This document shows positions 46,907 through 56,287 of a stretch of DNA of 64,000 bases, in pieces. The stretch covers positions 1-64,000 of the forward strand of contig JBEIHX010000014.1 of the NCBI GenBank assembly GCA_040381075.1. Direction: 5' to 3'. The notes under the pieces were generated by a model that made no database searches, had not been told where the DNA came from, and saw only the letters and a list, made by a program, of their open reading frames with translations. The position numbers and the translations under genes were made by a program. The first letter of the stretch is position 1. Every line of letters begins with the position of its first letter. The DNA is from JBEIHX01 sp040381075. Its GTDB lineage: Bacteria > Pseudomonadota > Alphaproteobacteria > Caulobacterales > Aquidulcibacteraceae.

Positions 46907-48262
46907 ATGGATTTCCGGATACCCGAAGACCTCCAGAACTATCTGGGCGTCCTGGACAGGTTCATCGAAGACAAGATCAAACCACTGCAGTCGGCCGACG
47001 ACAACGAGCGCTTTTTCGATCACCGGCGCGAATGGGCGCGCACCGACTGGGACCATGGCGGACTGCCGCGGCGGGAATGGGAGGATCTGTTGAGGCAAGC
47101 AAAGAAGCTAGCTGATGAGGCCGGCCATTTTCGCTACGCGCTGCCAAAGGAGTTCGGCGGACAGGACGGAACCAATCTGGGCATGGCCGTGATCCGCGAA
47201 CACCTCGCCAGGAAGGGGCTTGGCCTGCACAATGATCTGCAGAACGAGCATTCGATCGTCGGCAACGCACCGCAGGTTCTGATGTTGCGCGACTTCGGTA
47301 CAAAAAGGCAGAGACAGGAGCTTATCCCCGCAGCGCTCGAAGGACGGTTCCGGGCGACATTCGGGCTGACGGAGCCGGATCATGGCTCGGATGCGACCCA
47401 TATGGAGACACGCGCCGCGCCCCACAGCCAGGGCGGCGTGTCGGGATGGCTCATCAACGGGGAGAAAATGTGGACCACAGGCATGCATGTCGCGACGCAT
47501 TGCATGCTGTTCGCCCGCACCAGCGGCAATGACGGGGATGCGTCTGGAATAACATGCTTTTTTGTCCCGGCCGACGATCCCGGCGTGAAGATTGAGGAAT
47601 ATCTATGGACATTCAATATGCCCACGGATCACCCGCGGGTCAGCTTTACAAATGTATGGGTTCCCGATGATGCGATTTTTGGCGAGATCGGAGGCGGGCT
47701 CGCACTTGCGCAGCATTTCGTCCACGAGAACCGGATCCGTCAGGCGGCGTCCAGCTGTGGCGCAGCGCAGTACTGCATTGACGAGAGCGTGAAGTATGCC
47801 CGTCTGCGCAAGCCGTTCGGTGAAGCGCTGGCGCGCAATCAGGCCATTCAGTTTCCGCTCGTAGAACTCGCGACGCAGACAGAAATGCTGCGCCTGCTGA
47901 TTTTCAAAACGGCCTGGGAGATGGACCAAATGCCGAAACCGGAAGTCGAAAAGCGGCTCTCGGACAAGGTATCGATGTGCAACTATTGGGCCAACCGCCT
48001 GTGCTGCGAGGCGGCTGACCGGGCGATCCAGGTTCATGGAGGCATAGGGTATTCACGCCACAAGCCCTTTGAGCACATCTACCGCCACCACCGCCGCTAT
48101 CGCATCACCGAAGGTTCTGAAGAAATCCAGATGCGCAAGGTGGCAGGCTACCTGTTCGGCTATATGGGCCCCCGCCGGCGGGAGTTCGCCGAAATGGAAG
48201 CCGCCCATGAAGCCGAACGCGCAGCGCGCAGGGCGGCCACGCAGATGCGGTCGCCGGAATAG
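46907..48262 (+). CDS. acyl-CoA dehydrogenase
   Basis: A 451-residue flavoenzyme that oxidises acyl-CoA thioesters to enoyl-CoA. Visible marks are FGLTEPDHGSDATHM (about 148-162), GEKMWTTGMHVATHCMLFART (about 185), CFFVPADDPGVKIEEY, an FAD-contact loop FGEALARNQAIQF (about 305), and the C-terminal QVHGGIGYSRHKPFEHIYRHHRRYRITEGSEEIQM. The ITEGSEE motif is in the place of the catalytic-glutamate loop. Length is a little above the standard 380-400, as in ACAD11-like members. Confidence 0.92.
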   Translation: MDFRIPEDLQNYLGVLDRFIEDKIKPLQSADDNERFFDHRREWARTDWDHGGLPRREWEDLLRQAKKLADEAGHFRYALPKEFGGQDGTNLGMAVIREHLARKGLGLHNDLQNEHSIVGNAPQVLMLRDFGTKRQRQELIPAALEGRFRATFGLTEPDHGSDATHMETRAAPHSQGGVSGWLINGEKMWTTGMHVATHCMLFARTSGNDGDASGITCFFVPADDPGVKIEEYLWTFNMPTDHPRVSFTNVWVPDDAIFGEIGGGLALAQHFVHENRIRQAASSCGAAQYCIDESVKYARLRKPFGEALARNQAIQFPLVELATQTEMLRLLIFKTAWEMDQMPKPEVEKRLSDKVSMCNYWANRLCCEAADRAIQVHGGIGYSRHKPFEHIYRHHRRYRITEGSEEIQMRKVAGYLFGYMGPRRREFAEMEAAHEAERAARRAATQMRSPE

Positions 48263-48344
48263 GCGCACGCAGCGAACCGGGTAGTCCTGCGGTCAATGCG
48301 GCGCGCCGCTTGCAACCGGCCAGGGAACGCGCCACGAGGACAGC

Positions 48345-49529
48345 ATGGGTCAGCGCATCCTTTTGATCATCGCCGGCGGGATCGCCGCCTACAAGAGCCT
48401 TGAGCTCATTCGCCTGGCGCGTCAGGCGGGCGTCTCAGTGCGCGCAGTCCTCACACCAGCCGGGGCGCAGTTCGTCACCCCGCTTTCGGTTTCGGCGCTC
48501 ACGGGAGAAAAGGTTTATCAGGACATCTTTGATCTGACCGACGAAGCCGAGATGGGACACATCCAGCTGTCCCGTGAAGCCGATCTCGTGGTCGTCGCTC
48601 CGGCGACGGCTGACCTGATGGCCAGGGCGGCCAACGGCCTTGCCGGCGATCTGGCTTCCACCGTCCTACTCGCCACCGACAAGCCGGTGCTCATGGCGCC
48701 GGCAATGAATGTGCGCATGTGGCTGCACCCAGCCACCCAGCGAAACCGGACGACGCTGGAGGCTGATGGCGTGCGCTTCGTGGGACCGGACGAGGGCGCC
48801 ATGGCGTGCGGCGAATTCGGGCCGGGACGAATGGCTGCGCCCGACGCGATCCTGGCCGCAATTCAGGATGAGCTGGCGGCAGACCGCCCGCTTGCCGGAC
48901 GCCGGGCGCTGGTGACCGCCGGCCCCACGGTGGAGCCGATCGATCCGGTGCGATTCATCTCAAACCGCTCATCCGGCAAACAGGGCTACGCGATCGCAGC
49001 CGCGCTTGCGCGCCTGGGAGCAACCACGACGCTGGTGGCGGGACCGACCGCGCTCAACGATCCTGCCGGCGTTCGGATGGTCCGCGTTGGAACCGCGCGT
49101 GAGATGCTGGCGGCCTGCCAGGCGGCCCTGCCGGCTGACGTGGCGGTGTGCGTTGCGGCAGTGGCGGACTGGCGGCCGGGAGACGCCTTCGAGCTTAAAC
49201 TCAAGAAAGCGGCGGGCGGTGCGCTGAATCTGGTTGAGAACCCGGATATCCTGGCGACGCTTTCCGTCGCTGGACCGAACCGACCTGATCTTGTCGTTGG
49301 TTTTGCTGCTGAAACCCACGATATTGAGGCGAACGCCCGCGCCAAGCTGGAGCGTAAGGGATGCGACTGGATCGTGGCGAACGATGTATCTCCAGCCCAC
49401 GGGGTGATGGGCGGGGATGACAACGCCCTCATCATCGTGCGGCCGGACGGCATTGAACGATTGGGACGCCAGCCCAAGACCCGGGCCGCAGAGGCGCTGG
49501 CGCGCCGGATCGCCGCGGCGATGCGATAG
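48345..49529 (+). CDS. coaBC: bifunctional phosphopantothenoylcysteine decarboxylase / phosphopantothenate-cysteine ligase
   Basis: Coenzyme A synthesis from phosphopantothenate. The 394-residue protein has the flavin decarboxylase CoaC domain (IIAGGIAAYKSLELIRLARQAG, VAPATADLMARAANGLA, APAMNVRMW about 121, ACGEFGPGRM about 152) and the CoaB ligase domain (TAGPTVEPIDPVRFISNRSSGKQGYAIA about 192-219, AVADWRPGD about 270, NPDILATL). Length is normal. It precedes pyrF by about 250 bases; dut often follows coaBC in relatives but does not here. Confidence 0.97.
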   Translation: MGQRILLIIAGGIAAYKSLELIRLARQAGVSVRAVLTPAGAQFVTPLSVSALTGEKVYQDIFDLTDEAEMGHIQLSREADLVVVAPATADLMARAANGLAGDLASTVLLATDKPVLMAPAMNVRMWLHPATQRNRTTLEADGVRFVGPDEGAMACGEFGPGRMAAPDAILAAIQDELAADRPLAGRRALVTAGPTVEPIDPVRFISNRSSGKQGYAIAAALARLGATTTLVAGPTALNDPAGVRMVRVGTAREMLAACQAALPADVAVCVAAVADWRPGDAFELKLKKAAGGALNLVENPDILATLSVAGPNRPDLVVGFAAETHDIEANARAKLERKGCDWIVANDVSPAHGVMGGDDNALIIVRPDGIERLGRQPKTRAAEALARRIAAAMR

Positions 49530-49674
49530 TCCTCCGCCGCAGCGTCCGGCCAGGATGCGGTGAGATGTCCGTGCGCGGCGAATGCCCCCGAGCTATGTCC
49601 GCGCTTCGTCCTGCCGCCACACCGCAGCGCCCACCGGCAGCGCAATGACGCCTCCGGCGCCTGTAGCGGCCGTA

Positions 49675-49708
49675 ACACAGGCAGGGGCCGCACACAGGCA
49701 GGGGCCGC
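49675..49708. repeat. tandem duplication, 17-bp unit
   Basis: Two exact copies of acacaggcaggggccgc, head to tail, in the gap between coaBC and pyrF. Confidence 0.9.
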
Positions 49709-49779
49709 CAATGTCGCCATGGCGCCTTGCGGGATGGGCTAAATCCCGGTTGGTGGCGGCAGAGTGACGGAGGGTCATT

Positions 49780-50715
49780 ATGGCGCGTGCAAATTTCGCC
49801 GACCGGCTGGTCGCCGCTACGCGGCGCCATGGCGTTTTGTGTGTCGGGATTGATCCGGCGCCGGAGAAGATACCCGCATTGTTCGGGCCGCCAGGCCCCT
49901 CGTCCCTTGAGTCCTTCTGTCGAGCCGTGCTGGCGCGCTGCAGTGGAAAAGTCGGCGTGGTGAAACCGCAGTCGGCCTTCTTTGAAACCTACGGGACACC
50001 AGGTGTTCTGGCGCTGGAACGGGTGGTGGACGCCGCACACCGGGCGGACCTCCTGGTCATTCTCGACGCCAAACGCAACGATATCGGCAATACGGCGCAG
50101 GCCTACGCACGCGCCCTCCTCGGCCCTGGGGCGCCGCTTCCTGCAGATTGCCTCACCGTCAACCCGTACCTGGGGATGGACAGCCTGGAGCCGTTCTTTG
50201 CACGCGCGCAGGAGACAGCATGCGGGGTCGCGGTGCTTGTGCGCACCTCCAATCCCGGCGCACAGGACTTTCAGGGACTTTCGGTGGATGGAGAGCCGCT
50301 GTGGCTTCGGGTCGCGCAGGCGCTGGCCCCGGCGATGCGCCGGCTGATGGGCGGCGAAGGTTGGTCTTCCTTGATGGTGGTGGCTGGCGCCACCGCGCCA
50401 GCGGAGGCGCTGGCGATCCGCAAAGCCCTGCCGCACGCACTGTTCCTCACGCCTGGCTACGGCGCCCAGGGCGCGACGGCGGAGCAGGCGTTGGCCGGTT
50501 ACAGCCGAGGGCCTGGAGGCCCGGAGGGCGGGGTCGTGAACGCCTCGCGCGCGATTCTCTACCCGCCAGACGCGGCCAAAGCCGAGACTGCAGCCGCCTG
50601 GGAGGCTGCACTTGATCGTGCGATCGACACGGCAAGGATGGATTTGCAAACGCCCGCAGCTCCCGCGTCAGGCGCGCCGCCAATCATGAACGCGGCGAAA
50701 GATCCTCCTGCCTGA
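49780..50715 (+). CDS. pyrF: orotidine 5'-phosphate decarboxylase, type 2
   Basis: Decarboxylates OMP to UMP in pyrimidine synthesis. The 311-residue protein is of the long (type 2) form: CVGIDPAPEKIP (about 20-31), VGVVKPQSAFFETYG (about 57), LVILDAKRNDIGNTAQAYA (catalytic Asp/Lys, about 91), NPYLGMDSLEPF, and TPGYGAQGATAEQ (about 228). The start is ATG 49780. Confidence 0.96.
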   Translation: MARANFADRLVAATRRHGVLCVGIDPAPEKIPALFGPPGPSSLESFCRAVLARCSGKVGVVKPQSAFFETYGTPGVLALERVVDAAHRADLLVILDAKRNDIGNTAQAYARALLGPGAPLPADCLTVNPYLGMDSLEPFFARAQETACGVAVLVRTSNPGAQDFQGLSVDGEPLWLRVAQALAPAMRRLMGGEGWSSLMVVAGATAPAEALAIRKALPHALFLTPGYGAQGATAEQALAGYSRGPGGPEGGVVNASRAILYPPDAAKAETAAAWEAALDRAIDTARMDLQTPAAPASGAPPIMNAAKDPPA

Positions 50716-50850
50716 CCCTTGCCTGTTCCGTCCCAGCCTCGGCGGATCTGGGAGCTGTGCCGATTTATGGATATGCTGTCCGCTCCGATATGCTGGCGAT
50801 CCGGGCAAGTCCGCAGATGCTGTGCAGCAGCCCGCGCAAGGGAGGAGAAG

Positions 50851-51423
50851 ATGCACTCAACCCGGAGGACCGCCCAGAGGACCGCCAAGAGGACCGCCCA
50901 GGGGGCCGCCCCGAGGGCCGAGAGGACGGTCATCGCAGGGCTCGCCGCCGCCCTCGCCGCCTTGGCGCTCGTGACGCCCGCGACCCGGGCGAGCGGTCCG
51001 GGCGAGGACCCGGACATTGTCCGCCTGTCAGGCCAGTCGCCGCAGGAAGAGGCGGCGCAGGCCGAGACACAGCAAATCGAGCAGGCCGTTCGCAGCGAAG
51101 CCGCCGCCGCCGCCGCTAAGGAAGCCCGAACACAGGCCTACAGTGATCGGCCGTCAGCGTCTGCAGCGCAGGCCCCACCCCTGCAGGACCGGGCCCGCGT
51201 GGCCGCTGCAACGCAGGCCGCCCTGCAGTCCGAAACCCGGATGGCGCCGGAGACCTTGGCAGGCATCCAGTCCGCGGGCGGAGAGGACTGGCCTGACCGC
51301 GTGCGCACTGATCCGCTGGTCGCCCTTCTCGCAATTCTGGCGCTGCTCGGGTTGCTTGCCCTTGCGCTGACCGCGTTGCGGCGCAGACGACGCAAGGCGC
51401 ACGATCAGGATATCGCAGCCTGA
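50851..51423 (+). CDS. uncharacterised exported protein with C-terminal membrane anchor
   Basis: A 190-residue protein of no family I know. It has an N-terminal basic region made from repeated RTAQRTAK-like units, a hydrophobic export segment (about 27-47), a long Ala/Gln/Glu-rich middle (about 48-155), and one C-terminal helix (VALLAILALLGLLALALTAL) followed by a run of arginines, so it is likely a type I membrane protein with a lumenal middle. No LPXTG- or PEP-CTERM-type box is seen. ATG 50851 has a perfect GGAGGAG upstream. It is about 135 bases after pyrF. Confidence 0.75.
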   Translation: MHSTRRTAQRTAKRTAQGAAPRAERTVIAGLAAALAALALVTPATRASGPGEDPDIVRLSGQSPQEEAAQAETQQIEQAVRSEAAAAAAKEARTQAYSDRPSASAAQAPPLQDRARVAAATQAALQSETRMAPETLAGIQSAGGEDWPDRVRTDPLVALLAILALLGLLALALTALRRRRRKAHDQDIAA

Positions 51424-51576
51424 CAGCGACTGCTGAACGCGCTTTGCGCCCCAGCTGCCTGCGGCGCCGCTGACCGCATCCTCAGCCACGCAGGCGCGCT
51501 ATCGCCAGGGCTTTGCGGATGCCGGCCCGGCGCGTGCACCCGGCATACGCACCCGACACAGGCAGACGCGGCGATA

Positions 51577-51777
51577 TCACTGCGCGCTCGGGTGGGCCGC
51601 CAGAAAATCCTCAAGCGGCATCGCCTCGCCCGTCACATGGTCGACGACCTCAAGATTTTGGTGACCGGTGCGCCCCAACTCCGCCGCCGCACTGCGGACC
51701 GCGGCGAGCTCCGTCAGACCCGATGTTCCCCAGGTGGCGGTAGCTGGGTGATCCCCCCGAACCTCGTATCGGCCCAT
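51577..51777 (-). CDS. small uncharacterised protein
   Basis: A 66-residue soluble frame: GRYEVRGDHPATATWGTSG at the start and EVVDHVTGEAMPLEDFLAAHPSAQ at the end. Composition is that of a normal folded alpha/beta protein and not of a random GC-rich frame. I know no family for it. It is antisense to nothing and sits between two plus-strand genes. Confidence 0.6.
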   Translation of the reverse strand: MGRYEVRGDHPATATWGTSGLTELAAVRSAAAELGRTGHQNLEVVDHVTGEAMPLEDFLAAHPSAQ

Positions 51778-51897
51778 CAGCGCACACCCTCATGCCTCGA
51801 AGGAGGTATAGAGCGCCTGAAGACCCGGATGATCAAGGGCGGCGCATGACTGCAGGGCCGGTTTTCCCGCCTCCTCAACACAGGGTAGGACACCGGG

Positions 51898-54375
51898 ATG
51901 GATTCAGGACCACGGAATGAGGGCGCGTCGCTGCGCCTGCCGGATGCGATCAGCGCCTGGTTCACGGCGCGCGGCTGGTCTGTGCGCTCCCACCAGAGTG
52001 AACTTGCCGCGCGCGTACTCGCAGGCGACAGCGCTCTTCTGGTCGCGCCGACCGGCTCTGGAAAGACGCTTGCAGGGTTCCTCGCAAGCCTGATCGAACT
52101 TGCCGCCCAGCCGCCGGGGCGGGCCCGGCGCGCCGGCGTCCATACGCTCTATGTGTCGCCGCTGAAGGCGCTTACCGTCGACGTTGCGCGCAACCTCACG
52201 CATCCGGTCGCAGAAATGGGCCTCAATATCACGATCGAGACCCGAACCGGAGACACGCCGCAGAGCCGCCGCCAGCGACAGCGGCTCAACCCGCCCGACA
52301 TTCTCCTCACGACTCCCGAGCAGATTTGCCTCCTGATGGCGTCGCCAGGTGCGGCGGCCTTCTTTGCTGATCTCAAAACCGTTGTGGTTGATGAGGTTCA
52401 TGCGATCGCGCCGACCAAGCGGGGCGACCTGCTGGCGCTTGCGCTGGCGGCGGTCGAGCGCTTCGCGCCAGGCCTGCGACGTATTGGGTTGTCTGCAACA
52501 GTCGCCGATCCGCCGGAACTGGCGCGCTGGCTCGCCCCGAGCGCCAGCGCCGGCCGCGCAACACACATCGTCACCGGTCCAGAGGGCGCCACGCCGACAA
52601 TCGACATCCTGGAAAGCCAGGGTCGCATCCCCTGGGCGAGTCACACCGGGCGTCACGCGATCAGCGAGGTGTATGACGCGATCGCAGCGGCCCGCACCAC
52701 TCTGGTTTTCGTCAACACGCGATTTCAGGCCGAGTTGATTTTTCAGGAACTGTGGAAAGTCAACCGCGACGGATTGCCGATTGCGCTGCACCACGGCTCG
52801 CTCGACGTGCAACAGCGCAGGCGCGTTGAAGCCGCCATGGCCGCAGGGGCGCTGCGCGCTGTGGTGTGCACGTCTACCCTGGATCTGGGCATCGACTGGG
52901 GCGATGTCGACCTTGTCATCCAAATGGGGGCGCCAAAAGGCGCAGCGCGCTTCACGCAACGGATCGGCCGAGCCAATCATCGCCTGGACGAACCCTCGCG
53001 GGCATTGCTGGCGCCCGCCAACCGCTTCGAAGCCCTGGAGTGCCGGGCTGCGCGCGCGGCCGCTTTGGCAGGCTTGCTGGACGCCCCCCCGAGCCGGACC
53101 GGCGCGCTCGACGCGCTCTGCCAGCACATCCTTGGGCGGGCATGCGGCGCGCCATTCAGCCCGGACGACCTGTATGCAGAGGTCAAGACGGCTGCGCCCT
53201 TCTCCGGACTGGAACGCCGGACCTTTGATGAGGCGGTCAGTTTCGTGGAGACCGGCGGATATGCGCTCAAGTCATATGAGCGCTTCCGACGTCTGGCGCC
53301 GGACCGGGAAGGCAGGCTGAAGGTCCGCAATGCCGAGATCGCAAAGCGCCATCGCCTGAACATCGGGGCGATCGTGGAAGCCCCCATGGTCCAGGTGCGC
53401 CTTTCAGCCGGTCGCGCCCGGGTTGGCCGAGCGCTCGGGACGGTAGAGGAGTACTTTATTGAACACCTTGCGCCGGGCGACACATTCCTGTTTGCGGGGC
53501 AGGTGCTGCGCTTCGAAGGATTGTCACAAGCCCATGCACTCGTCACGCGGGCCAATCACGAGGACCCTAAAGTGCCGAGTTTCGAGGGCGGAAGGTTTCC
53601 GCTGTCGACCTTCCTCGCTGATGGCGTGCGCAACCTGATCCAGGATGAACAGGGATGGCCGAAACTTGAGACGCAGGTGCGGGAGTGGCTGATGCTGCAG
53701 AAGCGACGCTCGCGGATCCCTAAGGCTGATGAAATGCTGGTTGAAACATTTCCGCGCGGCGGGCGCTTCTATCTTGTCGCCTATCCCTTCGACGGTCGCC
53801 CGGCCCATTCGACCCTGGGCTTCCTGCTTTGCCGGCGTCTGGAAAGGCTCGGACTGCAGCCGAGCGGCTTTGTCTGTAATGACTACGCCCTCGCGGTGTG
53901 GGGACTGAAGGACCTGTCCGCGGTCGACCTGCAGGACCTTTTCCACGAGGACATGCTGAGCGACGATCTGGATGAATGGCTGGCTGAAAGCGCCCTGCTG
54001 AAGCGCACATTCCGCAACTGCGCCGTAATCGCCGGGTTGATTGAGCGCCGCTTTCCAGGCATGGAGAAAACGGGCCGTCAGGTGACGTTCTCTTCCGATC
54101 TGATCTACGATGTGCTCAAGAAGCACGAACCGAACCATATCTTATTGCGCGCCGCGTGGAATGATGCGGGAGATGGCCTTCTGGACATCCGACGTCTCTC
54201 TTCGCTCCTTGTGCGCATCAAAGGCGCCATACGGCCGGTTCGCCTGACGCACATATCTCCCTTCGCCGTGCCGGTGATGCTCGAGATCGGGAAGGAACCT
54301 GTGCCCGGGGAGGCCAGTGAATCCGTCCTTGCCGACGCTGCACGGGAGTTGATTGAGGAAGCAAGCGCGCTGTGA
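51898..54375 (+). CDS. Lhr-like DEXH-box helicase (ligase-associated type)
   Basis: An 825-residue superfamily-2 helicase. RecA domain 1 has the Walker A APTGSGKTLAGF (about 51-62), VVVDEVHAIAPTKRGDL (about 160) and GLSATVADP (about 197). Domain 2 has VFVNTRFQAELIFQELW (about 268), TSTLDLGIDWGDVDLVIQMGAPKGAARFTQRIGRANH (about 325-361). A C-terminal winged-helix/Lhr-type part follows. Such proteins occur in the DNA-damage response set with an ATP-dependent ligase, an exonuclease and the PdeM nuclease; none of these is in the window. Confidence 0.9.
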   Translation: MDSGPRNEGASLRLPDAISAWFTARGWSVRSHQSELAARVLAGDSALLVAPTGSGKTLAGFLASLIELAAQPPGRARRAGVHTLYVSPLKALTVDVARNLTHPVAEMGLNITIETRTGDTPQSRRQRQRLNPPDILLTTPEQICLLMASPGAAAFFADLKTVVVDEVHAIAPTKRGDLLALALAAVERFAPGLRRIGLSATVADPPELARWLAPSASAGRATHIVTGPEGATPTIDILESQGRIPWASHTGRHAISEVYDAIAAARTTLVFVNTRFQAELIFQELWKVNRDGLPIALHHGSLDVQQRRRVEAAMAAGALRAVVCTSTLDLGIDWGDVDLVIQMGAPKGAARFTQRIGRANHRLDEPSRALLAPANRFEALECRAARAAALAGLLDAPPSRTGALDALCQHILGRACGAPFSPDDLYAEVKTAAPFSGLERRTFDEAVSFVETGGYALKSYERFRRLAPDREGRLKVRNAEIAKRHRLNIGAIVEAPMVQVRLSAGRARVGRALGTVEEYFIEHLAPGDTFLFAGQVLRFEGLSQAHALVTRANHEDPKVPSFEGGRFPLSTFLADGVRNLIQDEQGWPKLETQVREWLMLQKRRSRIPKADEMLVETFPRGGRFYLVAYPFDGRPAHSTLGFLLCRRLERLGLQPSGFVCNDYALAVWGLKDLSAVDLQDLFHEDMLSDDLDEWLAESALLKRTFRNCAVIAGLIERRFPGMEKTGRQVTFSSDLIYDVLKKHEPNHILLRAAWNDAGDGLLDIRRLSSLLVRIKGAIRPVRLTHISPFAVPVMLEIGKEPVPGEASESVLADAARELIEEASAL

Positions 54376-55047
54376 TCAGGCGGTGACTGGCAGGACGCAT
54401 GTCGGTGGCTGTTCTTCCACCACAGCGCGGCCTTCTTCCCAAAGCGACACGATCGCCGATGCCCTGGCCGCCATCGTCACCCATGGCGCCTGACCAGGAT
54501 CGGGCGCGCCGGCGCGCCATGGGGCAGGGCCCTCACTTGCTCGCCCCCAAAGGCGCCCCCAAAGGACGGGCGCGCGTGGCCTCGGCGCATCACCAGCCGC
54601 AGCTGCCGGGCCCTTCGCCAGTGGGCAGGCACGTCTGAAGCCAGATCAGCGCGCCCTGCCGCAGTGTCGCAGCCCCCCTGGATCAGGCCTGCGGCCGGGA
54701 GGGCTGACGTCGTCGCACAGCGCGCCGCCGCACGATGAGGCCCAACGGGCGGCGCTGCCGCGGGAAACTCCCCCTGATCCGCAGCTTCGACAGCTTCGAC
54801 TGCGCCGGCGCGACAGCAGCAGACCGGGCGGCTCCGCACGCATGCCTGGCAGGCGCCACGACTGGCCTCGGTCCGGTCCTCTGCACCGGCCCGGCCCTTC
54901 GCCAACAGCGAAGGTCCGGCAGGGTCCAGTGGCCCAGATCGCGTGGCCCAGATCGCCTCGCCCGGCTTGCCGTGCCCGCGGCTTTGTCTGCGACGGGCTG
55001 GCCCACAGAGCCAGGGACGGGGCGATCGAGGCAGACGCCGCGGCGCT
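54376..55047. other. gene-free stretch
   Basis: About 670 bases with no supported gene. PdeM, the usual partner after this type of helicase, is not recognisable in any of the six frames. A 14-bp tandem duplication lies at 54929-54956. Confidence 0.5.
54929..54956. repeat. tandem duplication, 14-bp unit
   Basis: gtggcccagatcgc twice, exactly, in the gene-free stretch before the deoxyhypusine-synthase-like gene. Confidence 0.88.
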
Positions 55048-56103
55048 TCAGCGAAACAGACGCGCCCAGTTGCGCCGCTTGCGCTTCTTGTGGGCCCCGC
55101 GATGATAGGCGTCCGAGACGATGAGCGGCACAACCGTGGAGGCCTCGGCAAAGACCATCTGCTCAAGAGCAACATCCACCTTGCCCCAGGAACAGGCCTC
55201 TTTCAGTGTCGATGAGGAACAGGCGCCGTCGCGCGTGTCAGCGACTGTGACCTGGACTGCGTAGGCGTGCATTTCGGCCTCATGCCCAAGGATCTCGGCG
55301 CAGACCACAGTATCCTGGGCGAAGTTCTTTGGAACGCCGCCGCCCACCATGAACAGCCCTGTCGTGCCCGCCGCCATCTTGATATCTGTCAGCTCACGGA
55401 AGTCTGCAATGGAATCGATCGTCAGATAGGGCTTGCGGGCCTTGGCGCGGTCGACCTGATGCTTGACCAGTCCAAAGCCGGCGGAGCTGTCCGTGAACGC
55501 CGGACAGAAAATGGGAACATTGTTCTCGTAAGCTGTCTGGATCAAGGATCCCTTCTTCTTCGCGCCGCCTGCGGCGAGCCATTTGCCCATCTCCCAGATG
55601 AATTCACGCGAGGAGTATGGCCGCGCCTCAAGGCTCTGCGCGATCTCATAAATCTGGTGATCACACGCCTGCAGTTCCTCTTCATCGATGTAGGTGTCAT
55701 AAATCCTGTCGATGTAGAGACTGCGAAGCGTCTTGTCGTCCGGGGTCTCGCGCGCCTGATAATGCCGGTACCCGAGCGCCTCGAAGAAATCCATGTCGAC
55801 GATGGAAGCCCCAGTGGCGACAATGGCGTCCACCATGCCGTAGGCGACCATGTCCCGGTAGACGTGCATGCAGCCGCCCGCGGAGGTGGATCCGGCCAGC
55901 GTCAGCCACACCGAGCATTTTGCGTCAGTCAACATGGCGTTGAAGATCTCGGCCGCGCGACCGGTATCGCGTGAGGTGAAACTCATCTTCTTCATCGCGT
56001 CCACGACCGGACGCGCGTCAAAGCGCGCGATGTCGACGTGTTCAACCGGATGGGCGAGAAGTTCCGCTTTCTTTTGGGCCTTTTTGGGGGAAATCTTTCC
56101 CAT
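55048..56103 (-). CDS. deoxyhypusine synthase family protein
   Basis: A 351-residue protein of the NAD-dependent deoxyhypusine synthase fold. The C-terminal SWGKVDVALEQMVFAEASTVVPLIV contains K308, equivalent to the catalytic lysine in the VSWGK motif of the human enzyme. Other conserved parts are SVWLTLAGSTSAGG (about 64), VATGASIVDMDF (about 95), CPAFTDSSAGFG and MVGGGVPKNFAQDT. The eukaryotic and archaeal substrate eIF5A/aIF5A is absent from bacteria, so the acceptor may be putrescine (homospermidine formation) or unknown. It has a basic C-terminal tail. Confidence 0.9.
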   Translation of the reverse strand: MGKISPKKAQKKAELLAHPVEHVDIARFDARPVVDAMKKMSFTSRDTGRAAEIFNAMLTDAKCSVWLTLAGSTSAGGCMHVYRDMVAYGMVDAIVATGASIVDMDFFEALGYRHYQARETPDDKTLRSLYIDRIYDTYIDEEELQACDHQIYEIAQSLEARPYSSREFIWEMGKWLAAGGAKKKGSLIQTAYENNVPIFCPAFTDSSAGFGLVKHQVDRAKARKPYLTIDSIADFRELTDIKMAAGTTGLFMVGGGVPKNFAQDTVVCAEILGHEAEMHAYAVQVTVADTRDGACSSSTLKEACSWGKVDVALEQMVFAEASTVVPLIVSDAYHRGAHKKRKRRNWARLFR

Positions 56104-56287
56104 TGAGCTTCACCTGCAGCGGGCTTCCCTTGGGCCAGCGACCGCGCCGGAACTCCCCCGGCAAGCCCGGACGGCGCGCATATAGGGGAAATCAACGGGC
56201 AGATGAAGACCCCGGGACGAGAAATCATTCAGCTGCCAGCGCCGTGCGTCAGGCCCCTGATCCAGGCCTGCGCGTCAGGCCGGCGCC

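Noticed and set aside
49432..50649. Long minus-strand reading frame opposite coaBC and pyrF
   Set aside because: It is the shadow of pyrF and the end of coaBC; its residues are low in family-like motifs and rich in Arg/Gly/Pro, and both plus-strand genes are certain.
51904..53127. Long minus-strand frame opposite the helicase gene
   Set aside because: It lies wholly opposite a conserved helicase with intact motifs; no motif on the minus strand.
54376..55047. Hidden PdeM gene downstream of the helicase
   Set aside because: None of the six frames shows the metallophosphoesterase motifs.
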